Origin: Prasinococcaceae sp. CCMP 1430
Taxonomy: Eukaryota > Prasinodermophyta > Palmophyllophyceae > Prasinococcales > Prasinococcaceae
Direction of reading: 5' to 3'
Length of the DNA: 11,295 nt
Assembly: GCA_013416795.1 (NCBI GenBank)
Contig: RQSC01001202.1
Coordinates: forward strand, 166,907 to 178,201
Part shown: positions 1 through 6,635 of the stretch, in pieces
Position numbering within the stretch: position 1 is the first letter of the stretch
Layout: each line of letters starts with the position of its first letter
Notes under the pieces: generated by a model
Databases searched by the model: none
Told to the model about the DNA's origin: nothing
Seen by the model: the letters and a program-made list of their open reading frames with translations, nothing else
Made by a program: the position numbers and the translations under genes

Positions 1-219
1 GCGAGGACGGCGAGAGGGCGAGGTGCGCGCGCGCGCCCGCGCGCGCTGTGCCTTGCCGCGCCCCGCCGTGCCGCGCACTCGACCGCGTACGCGCGCGCAC
101 AAATCGAACCGCTTCGAAGGGGTGCGGGAACACGTCAGAGATTGATGATCAAAACCAAAGGAACAGATCGAAGGCATCGACAGCAAGAAGATGATGGGAG
201 TGGGAGTGCGGTCGACGTG
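1..219. other. Upstream region / probable 5' UTR of the VPS3-like gene
   Basis: Very GC-rich DNA with alternating C/G runs (about 26-51 and 88-99) lies upstream of the first gene. From about 145 to 219 the frame of the gene is open from an ATG at 145. However, that ATG has a poor context (T at -3, A at +4), and its codons (AAA, GGA, AGT, GAT) are rich in A or T at the third position, unlike the gene body. I read this stretch as 5' UTR, not coding. No TATA box or other promoter element is evident. Confidence 0.4.
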
Positions 220-3200
220 ATGGCGTGCGCGCTCGACCAGGTAATGAGCCGCGCGGCGTTCACGTGCGCGCTCGGCACGCGCCTGCCGGCGCGCGTGACG
301 GCGCTTGCGACCGAGGCGGCCGCGCCGGGGCAGCAGCAGGAACAGCAGCAGCAGGAAGAGCAACAGCAGCAGCAACAGCACCAACACCAACACCAACGGC
401 AGCACCACCAGCAGCAGGAACAGCAGCTCTACCCTCCGCACCGCCTGGAGCAGCACGCGGGCGCGGGCGGGGGCGACTGGGGGGGCGGCGGCGAGCTGCG
501 GGTGTTCGTGGGCACGTCTGCCGGCCAGATCCTCGAGTATGGCGTGAGGGCGGGCGCGGTCGCCGCTCTCGGCGGCGGCGGCGGCGGCTCTGCGCCCGTC
601 GGGGGGAGGGGCGTCGCGCGGCTGCGGGGCCGCGCAACTGTTGGTGGCGGGGGCAAACCCGTGGACGCGTTGCTGTTTCTGAGGGGCGCCGATGCGCTGC
701 TGTCGCTGTGCGACGGCGCCGTCACGATACATCCGGCGCAGGGCGAGGGTGCCGGCAGCGACTTCCGCGCAATGCGCGGAGCGGGGCTGCTCTTCGCCGA
801 CGCGAGCGAGCGCGGCTCGACGCTCGGCGGCCGTTCGGCGGCGCGGTGCGGCGCGGCGCTCCGCAAGAACAAGCTGTGCTTCTTCGCGCTGGGTGCTCCA
901 GGCTCGCAAAAGCGGGGCGCCAACGGGCGCGCCCAGGCGCTTCTCGCCGAGGTGACGCTGCCGGAGGCGCCCACGTCGGTCGCGTGGAACGGCGACGCCG
1001 CCGTGGTGGGCACCCACGCTGGGAGATACCTGTGCGTCAACGGCCTGCGAGGAGGCGGCGGCGGAGCTTCCGGCTCGCCATGCGTGTCGGAGCTCTTCCA
1101 GCTGCCGCCCGACGCGCCCCCCGCGCTCGCCCTCCCGCTGCCGTCGAGGGAAGGCGTCGTGCTGCTAGTCGAGAAGGCAGGCCTCATTGCCGACATGCGT
1201 GGGAGCCCGGCGGCAACCTCGCTGCTCTTCCCCGATCCGCCAGCGGCGCTCTGTCGCGCGGGAGGGTACGTGCTCGCAGCGCATGCGGGACGCATCGACG
1301 TATACCGACCGGGCACCGAGGCCGCCGTGCAGTCGCTGCCGCTCGACGTGCACGCTGCCGACGGGGCCGAGTCCCTCGCGCCGCACGCGCAAGCGCAAGA
1401 GCAGCTGCTGGCGGGCGACTCCGGCGGCGGCGGTGTGGTGTCCGATGTGCACGGTTCGCTGGCCGCGTGCGCCTTCGGCAGTCAGCTGTGGGTGCTCGCG
1501 CCCGTGCCCGTGCTCGAGCAGGCACGCGCCCTGCTCGAGGCAGGACGCGCCGCGGAGGCGGTCGCGCTCGTCGAAGCGGACTACGACGACGATGCGGAGG
1601 GGGCTGGCGACTCCACAGTTTCGGTGGCCACAGCAGACATGCGTGCAGCTGCGGCCTTCACGCTCTTTCGGCAGTTGCGCTTCGCCGAGGCGCGCGAAAT
1701 GCTCGTGGCATGCGTGGGGACACTGCATCCCGCCGAGGTGTTCGGGTTCTTTCCACGAATCGGAGGGGGTAGGTACCTCGTGCACGCCCCGCCAAACGTG
1801 ACGAGCTCGTGGCTCAAGGTGTGTGCGGGCGATGCGGCGCAGATCATCCGCGAGGGCATGGAAGCGGGGCTGCCGCGCCGCGCCCGGCCGCCAGTAGGCA
1901 ACAGCGCCAGCGCCAGCGCTAAGGGTGAAGAACCCACCGAGGAAGTGCTGCTCGCGGAGGCGGTCGAGTGCGTCGCGACATTTCTGGTCGAGGCGAGGAA
2001 AGCGGTACCGCGCCCTCGCGCGCGGGTCCACCAAGCGGACGGCGCGGGGCTTGCCGAGGCGGTGGATTCCACCTTGCTCTTGCTGTTGTGCTCCGAGGAA
2101 GCGTCGCGCTCGTCCGGAGTCGTCGACCTCATCGAGTCGCTCGTCGGCGAGGATGGATTCTGTGCAGATATGACGGTGGCGAGGGCGGCGCTGGAAGGCG
2201 CAGGGCGGCAACACGCGCTCGCGCTACTCCTCCGGCGCAAAGGAGATACTTCTGGCGCACTGCAGACGTGGGCTGGTCTGGGCAAGGGCGAGATCCTCGA
2301 GGGTGCGTTTGTTCCACCGCGTGCGTGCGGCAGTGGCATACGTGCTGTGCTGCACGGCGTGCGCTGACGATGATGTGCGCCCTACATGTGCGTGCGACGG
2401 CGCGCTTTAGGCGTGAGCGCAAGTGGTGCAGTCGCGCGAGGTGCATTTGAATCCGCACCAGACGGCGCGCCGGACGCCACAGCGCGCCGCTTGTCTGCCA
2501 GGCGCGTAGGCGCGAGGTACGCAATGGCGACGCTACGCCAGTCGACGACCAGCGCCATCGATGCGCGTGCGGCTCTCGCACACGTGATGTGGGCGGCCAT
2601 TGTAGACCCAGCCGCGGCTGTGAGCGCATTGGCCTCTCCGCCCCCATCCGTGCTCGCGACGCTGCCGCCGGCGGACGTGCTCGCCGCCGTCACAGAGAGC
2701 CTCCCCGAGAGGGCGGACGATGGGCACGCGAGCGGCGGGCACGGCCCACTGGCGTGTGCCTGCCCGCGCGACGACTTCGCATGGAGGTTCCTCCAGCACG
2801 TCGTCTCTGACACCGAAGAGGGCGCGCAGTCGGCATCCTACCACACCGAGCTCGCGCTTGCCGCCGCGCGAGCGGCGCTGGCAACGTGTCCCGCGGCGAC
2901 GCCACCGCCCGCGGCACGTATCGCATCCGAGCCAATGCTGGACGACGCGGCATCTGGGAGGTCAGGATCGGCGCACGTCACTCCCTCCGTGGCATCCCCC
3001 GAGCAGACTCCTGCGGGCGTCGCGCTGCTCTCGCACGTGGCGAATTCGAAGCACCTGTCGGTACCGCAGGTGCTGCGTGCGGTGCGCGGAACGCCACTGC
3101 TGCGCACGCAGGTCGTCCTGCACAGGCGCATGGGCGACCACATGCCCGCGCTCTGCATCCTGGCCATCACCCTGCGCGATGCTGAAGCCGCCGAGAGGTA

Positions 3201-3744
3201 CTGCCAGCAGGCTGGCGGCGATTCGGCCTACCTCATGCTGCTCCGCTTGTATCTCGACCCTTCATCCGCCGAGGTTCCTGGCGCGGAGGACCTGCAGCCG
3301 GACTATGACGCGGCGGCGGACCTTCTTGCAAGCCGCGGCGCCACGCTGGACCCGCGCGATGTCTTGGGCGCGCTGCCGCCGACGATGCCGCTCGAGGCGG
3401 CCCTGGCCCCACTGCAGCGCATGTTGGAGGACCGCGGGCGGCGCTGGCGGCAGGCGCAGATCGCTCGCTCGCTTGCGCGCGCTGACAACCTAGGCGCGGC
3501 GTACGAGCGCCTGGAGCAGCTCGAGCGGCGTGTGACCGTCGAGGAGGACAAGGTGTGCGCCGCGTGCGGCGCGCGCCTGGGCACGAAGCTCCTTGCCGTC
3601 TATCCCAACGGATCGGTGGCCTGCTACCGCTGTCTACGACAATACGGCGAGCACGTCGACCCGGTCACCGGCACGGATTTCCGCGTGGCGGGCGCGGGCG
3701 CCACGGCGGCGCTGCCCGGCGTTGCGCGCACGCACGGGCGGTGA
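220..3744 (+). CDS. VPS3: VPS3/TGFBRAP1-like subunit of the CORVET endosomal tether (two exons)
   Basis: Exons 220-2302 and 2510-3744 give about 1105 residues. VPS3/TGFBRAP1 is the Vps39-like end subunit of CORVET, which binds Rab5-type GTPases and tethers early endosomes. A CNH-type beta-propeller spans roughly residues 5-425 (LRVFVGTSAGQILEYGV near 93; LWVLAP at 423 closes it). An alpha-solenoid of Vps39 domain 1 and clathrin-repeat type follows, including YHTELAL near 805 and the 896-926 segment (LHRRMGDHMPALCIL). The C-terminal Vps39-type zinc ribbon has Cys1044-x2-Cys1047, YPNG at 1059-1062 and Cys1066-x2-Cys1069, and ends CLRQYGEHVDPVTGTDF, which resembles plant VPS3/TRAP1 homologues more than VPS39 itself. 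The animal protein is about 860 residues; the excess here is low-complexity Gly/Ala/Gln loops. ATG220 was chosen for its GTGATGG context and the GC3-rich codons that begin there; ATG145 is the alternative. The propeller is strongly diverged, so other in-frame introns could be hidden in Gly-rich stretches. VPS39 of HOPS is the other possibility. Confidence 0.85.
331..426 (+). repeat. Interrupted CAG/CAA tract encoding a Gln/His-rich stretch
   Basis: The codons are mostly CAG and CAA with CAC, CAT-free His codons and a few GAG/GAA, encoding about 32 residues (38-69 of the protein) made of Q, H, E and one R. The tract sits between the first propeller segment (AFTCALGTRLPARVTALA) and the next beta-strand (ELRVFVGT), followed by a Gly-rich linker. 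It is an expanded loop inside the first blade, not a terminal tail. Confidence 0.85.
2303..2509 (+). other. Spliceosomal intron of the VPS3-like gene (207 nt)
   Basis: The donor is GAGG|GTGCGTTTG and the acceptor is GGCGCGTAG|GCGCGAGG, with a pyrimidine-rich CTTGTCTGCC just upstream. The exon before it ends one base into a codon and the exon after it supplies the other two, giving an uninterrupted GEILEGARYA junction. Without splicing the frame stops at TGA 2365-2367. The nearer AG at 2500-2501 gives the wrong phase. Confidence 0.75.
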
Positions 3745-4060
3745 GCGCGCACGAGGGGATCGCAGATGTTCGTGGAATTGTACAGTACATTGATTGTATC
3801 CGCCTCCCCCACGCGCGCCCTCGCAGCGCGCGCCCTCGCAGCGCGCGCCCTCGCAGCGCGCGCCCGCGCGCGAGCCCTATGTGTTTCTGGCCGGGCGCCC
3901 CCCCCCAGCCCGCACAGACCAGCGCGCCGCGCGCAGGACGCACTCGTAGGAGCGAATGGGGCCCGCGCCGCGCTGCAACGCAGTTTTGGATGGGAAAAAA
4001 ATGGTAAATGCTGGGAGGTAGGGGCGTGAGGGAGCGCACGCGCTGCGCGGCGCGCCCGCC
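3745..4060. other. Tail-to-tail intergenic region (VPS3 and EF-Tu 3' ends)
   Basis: 316 bases lie between two converging stop codons (TGA 3742-3744 plus, TAG 4063-4061 minus). It holds an AT-richer patch with two TGTA motifs on the plus strand (3779-3782, 3795-3798), a 15-bp minisatellite, a run of nine C (3899-3907), and an A7 run at 3995-4001 that reads as a T-run in the EF-Tu 3' UTR. TGTA is the kind of element bound by cleavage factor Im, so 3' end formation is plausible, but no AATAAA is present. No gene is seen. Confidence 0.5.
3812..3865. repeat. 15-bp minisatellite, three perfect copies plus a partial fourth
   Basis: The unit CGCGCGCCCTCGCAG occurs at 3812-3826, 3827-3841 and 3842-3856 without mismatch, followed by nine bases of a fourth copy (3857-3865). 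It lies about 70 bases after the VPS3 stop. Because the unit is a multiple of three and has no stop, it makes spurious repetitive ORFs on both strands. The copies have no spacers, so this is not a CRISPR array. Confidence 0.9.
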
Positions 4061-5849
4061 CTACTGCAGCACGTTCGAGACGACCCCCGCGCCGACGGTG
4101 CGTCCTCCCTCGCGGATGGCGAAGCGCAGGCCCTTCTCCATGGCGACGGGCGTGATCAGCTCGCACGTGAAGGTGACGTTGTCGCCGGGCATGACCATCT
4201 GCACACCCTCGGGCAGCTGCGCGACGCCGGTGATGTCGGCGGTGCGAAAGAAGAACTGCGGGCGGTAGTTGGTAAAGAAGGGCGTGTGGCGGCCGCCCTC
4301 CTCCTTGGTGAGCACGTACACCTCGCCCTCGAACTTGGTGTGCGGCTTCACCGAGCCCGGCTTGCACACGAGCTGGCCGCGCATCACCTCGTCGCGCTTG
4401 ATGCCGCGCATGAGCAGGCCCACGTTGTCGCCCGCCTGGCCGTAGTCGAGCGACTTCTTGAACATCTCCACACCGGTACACGTGGTCTTCATGGCGTCCT
4501 TCTTGATGCCTGCGAGCGCGCGCGGGTGTGTCAGCGCGCCTGCCCGGCGGTGTGCCAGTGGGCGCGGGCGGCCGTCGCGCGCTCCATCTGCGCGCGCGCA
4601 CTCGCACTCGCGGACACGTTCGCGCCGCGCTCGCGTGCGCGCCGCGCCCTCGACGCACGCACCGATGATCTCGACCTCCTCTCCAGGCTCGATGCGCCCC
4701 TGCTCGATGCGCCCGGTCACGACGGTGCCGCGCCCCTGGATGGAGAAAACGTCCTCCACGGGCATGGCGAAGGGCTTGTCCATGGTGCGCTCGGGCTCAG
4801 GGATGTATTCGTCGACTGTCTTCATCAGCTCGAGGATGGCGTCGCGCCCGATCTCGTTGTTCTTGCCCTCGAGCGCACTGAGCGCCGAGCCGCGCGTGAT
4901 GGGGATCTCGTCGCCTGGAAACTTGTAGAAGTCGAGCAGCTCGCGCAGCTCCATCTCCACGAGCTCGAGGAGCTCCTCGTCGTCCACCATGTCGACCTTG
5001 TTGAGGAAGCACACGAGCGCGGGCACGCCGACCTGCCGAGCGAGCAGGATATGCTCGCGCGTCTGCGGCATCGGCCCGTCGGGCGCCGACACCACCAGGA
5101 TGCCACCGTCCATCTGTGCGGCGCCGGTGATCATGTTCTTCACGTAGTCGGCGTGGCCGGGGCAGTCCACGTGCGCGTAGTGGCGGTTCTCTGTCTCGTA
5201 CTCGACGTGCGACGTCGCGATGGTGATGCCGCGCGCCTTCTCCTCGGGCGCCTTGTCAATCTCGTCGAACGCCCTGAATTCGGCGCCGCCGGCCTCGGCG
5301 AGCACCTTGGTGATGGCTGCGGTCAGCGTGGTCTTCCCATGGTCGACGTGGCCGATCGTGCCGATGTTCAGGTGCGGCTTGCTGCGGTCGTATGCCATGC
5401 CGCGCGCGGGCGCCTGGGATGCCGCGGCGGCAACGGCCGTCACGCCCTCGGCGCGGCGGAATGCCGGGGCAGCGCCACACGCCTGGGCGGACCGGGGGGG
5501 CGGGGCGACCAGGCGCGAGCGAGCGAGCGGCGCAGTGACGCACGGCACAGCGCGTGTCGAGCACCGCGGACGCCAGAGCGAACGCGCGGCGAGCGCGCGG
5601 GAGACGAGCGCGGGTCAGCTCGCGCGCGAGGCGCTCCAGCCGACGCGGGCTTCGCGCCCCTCCCCGTCCTCAAGGCACGAGCGCATGCGCCGGCTCCCTC
5701 TGCCGCGCGGGCGCGCCCGGGCACGCGGCGTCCGCCGCCGCCCTAAAAGACGCACGGGCACGCCCGGCCCATCCCCTCGCCGCGCGCGCACGCGCGCAAC
5801 GCACCGCGCGCAGCGCCGCGGCGGCCTTGGTGGCTCCCTGGCGGAACAT
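4061..5849 (-). CDS. TUFM: Mitochondrial elongation factor Tu (three-exon model)
   Basis: EF-Tu is the GTPase that delivers aminoacyl-tRNA to the ribosome. Exons on the minus strand: 5849-5805 (proposed), 5413-4663, and 4509-4061, for 414 residues. All G motifs are present: GHVDHGKT (36-43), RGITI (77-81, switch I), DCPGH (98-102), NKVD (153-156) and GSAL (190-193). Domains 2 and 3 run to the typical end [13 protein letters not shown]. The [17 protein letters not shown] region is of alphaproteobacterial/mitochondrial type, which argues against a plastid origin (plastid tufA is usually organelle-encoded). The conserved domain is certain. The N-terminus is less so: ATG5398 ([11 protein letters not shown], good Kozak) gives a 394-residue protein with no targeting peptide. 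Exon 1 from ATG5849 (CACC before it) would add [15 protein letters not shown], a good-looking mitochondrial presequence, through a GTGCGT donor. Head-to-head with the CREST gene. Confidence 0.9.
4510..4662 (-). other. EF-Tu intron 2: 153 nt, stopless and divisible by three
   Basis: On the minus strand the donor is ATCATCG|GTGCGTGCG and the acceptor is CTCGCAG|GCATCAAG. Removal joins EEVEIIG to [16 protein letters not shown] exactly as in the EF-Tu family. The intron has no stop in the coding frame and is 51 codons long, so the unspliced ORF runs straight through it and would add an Arg-rich 51-residue insertion in domain 2. Confidence 0.9.
5414..5804 (-). other. Proposed EF-Tu intron 1 (391 nt)
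   Basis: Donor GCGCGCG|GTGCGTTGC and acceptor GCATCCCAG|GCGCCC (minus strand), phase 0 on both sides, with a branch-like GTGAC about 30 nt before the acceptor. The EF-Tu frame upstream of 5398 is open to a TGA at 5617-5615 but has no ATG in it, so an upstream exon is needed if the protein has a presequence. A second in-phase acceptor exists at 5447. Moderate support only. Confidence 0.5.
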
Positions 5850-5861
5850 GGTGCCCAGCTA

Positions 5862-5876
5862 CCGCCGCCGCCGCCG
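5862..5876. repeat. (CCG)5 trinucleotide repeat
   Basis: Five perfect CCG units. On the EF-Tu sense strand it reads (CGG)5 and lies in the probable 5' UTR, 13 bases before the proposed ATG. Confidence 0.85.
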
Positions 5877-5883
5877 CTGTCGT

Positions 5884-5884
<1 letters not shown>

Positions 5885-5916
<32 letters not shown>
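5885..5916. repeat. Homopolymer run of 32 G
   Basis: Thirty-two consecutive G on the plus strand, followed by CGC and seven more G (5920-5926). It could form G-quadruplexes on the plus strand; on the EF-Tu sense strand it is a C-run 36 bases upstream of the proposed ATG. The exact length is likely to be unreliable, because such runs are hard to sequence. Confidence 0.9.
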
Positions 5917-5987
5917 CGCGGGGGGGTGTCGCCCTCCTTGCACGCTGTGCCTCCGCCGGCGCACACACACCCGCAGCGCGCGGTGCG

Positions 5988-6007
5988 CGCAGCAGAGCTC
6001 TGCTGCG
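5988..6007. repeat. 20-bp perfect palindrome
   Basis: CGCAGCAGAGCTCTGCTGCG equals its own reverse complement, centred on GAGCTC. It lies in the head-to-head region, about 140 bases upstream of the proposed EF-Tu ATG. It could be a dimeric transcription-factor site or a hairpin; nothing here decides which. Confidence 0.7.
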
Positions 6008-6177
6008 AGATCGCGCTTGGGCGCGCGCTCTTCCCCGCGAATTCCCCCCAAGCCTCCTATCGTTTTGCACCCGCGCTCGCTCCGCACCCCCGCGCTTTCG
6101 GCGCGCGCGGCGCCGATCGCGCGATCGCGCGAGCCGCCGAGCCAATTCGGCGCCCCGCCCGGCCGTACGCCGCGTGC

Positions 6178-6195
6178 CTTTTGATATATATTAGG
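6178..6195. promoter_or_regulatory. TATA-like AT-rich island
   Basis: GATATATATTA at 6183-6193 starts an AT-rich stretch to about 6235 in otherwise very GC-rich DNA. It lies 443 bases before the CREST start codon and about 330 before the EF-Tu start codon. A core promoter element for either gene is possible, but the distances are long, and it could simply be a low-constraint spacer. Confidence 0.25.
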
Positions 6196-6344
6196 TATCC
6201 CGTGGGAGCAATAGACGTTTTTATGAATCTTGTATTGAGGATGGCGCGGGCGCGAGCGCCCGGCGAGCGGATCGCGAGCGGATTTGCCGGCAAGGCGCAC
6301 ACAACCGCGGCCTCCAGAACCGGGTGCGGTCGCGGGCGATCCGG

Positions 6345-6367
6345 GTTCGCGCGGGCGTTTCGCGAAC
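6345..6367. repeat. Short inverted repeat
   Basis: GTTCGCG (6345-6351) and CGCGAAC (6361-6367) are exact reverse complements with a nine-base loop. It is upstream of the CREST gene. Stems of this size arise by chance in GC-rich DNA, so function is doubtful. Confidence 0.35.
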
Positions 6368-6635
6368 GGCGAAGCCTGAACGGCCGTAACATCGGGTCAC
6401 AGCCCCGGGGTCGATCAGGACTGTACCCGCGCGTTTGGAATGCAAGAGAGTGTGAGTTGTGGCCGATCCAAATCCTCGGGGTGCGCTCGAGGCTGGAAGC
6501 GCGGCGCGGCGGCCGCCGCGCGCGATGGCCACAGCGCGCGCGGCGGGGAGGAGCGGACCCGCCTCGCGCGCGAGCCCGCGCGCGCGCGCGGTCTGAGCTG
6601 GCGATCGCGCGCGGACAGGCGCCCGCCGAGGCGCC

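Larger units (their letters stand above)
5850..6635. other. Head-to-head intergenic / shared promoter region
   Basis: 786 bases separate the proposed start of EF-Tu (minus) from that of the CREST gene (plus), so the promoters of both genes should lie here. It contains a CCG repeat and G32 run close to the EF-Tu start, a 20-bp palindrome, a 14-bp palindrome (6114-6127), an AT-rich island near 6178-6235 and a small inverted repeat. I found no convincing tRNA or other gene in it. Long open frames crossing it are compositional. Confidence 0.5.

Noticed and set aside
225-1772. 515-codon plus-strand ORF overlapping the VPS3-like gene
   Set aside because: Arg/Ala-rich frame-shadow without recognisable domains. 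The overlapping frame carries the propeller and continues to the zinc ribbon.
2303-2509. The VPS3-like region as two separate genes, or one broken by a frameshift
   Set aside because: Consensus splice sites in matching phase join the two halves into the complete VPS3 domain order. The upper half alone lacks the solenoid end and the zinc ribbon.
3812-3865. CRISPR-like direct repeats
   Set aside because: Units are 15 bp and contiguous with no spacers, in eukaryotic DNA.
5546-5548. EF-Tu start at 5548
   Set aside because: The codon there is GTG, not ATG. Non-AUG initiation is not needed, because ATG5398 or the spliced ATG5849 exon explains the N-terminus better.
4286-5746. 486-codon plus-strand ORF antisense to EF-Tu
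   Set aside because: It mirrors a well-conserved EF-Tu on the other strand, recalls no known family, is rich in His/Leu/Asp/Val as antisense frames of GC3-rich genes are, and runs through the EF-Tu introns.
6335-6365. tRNA T-arm-like GGGTTCGC
   Set aside because: No pairing 5-bp stem around it and no acceptor, D or anticodon arm at the right spacing on either strand.
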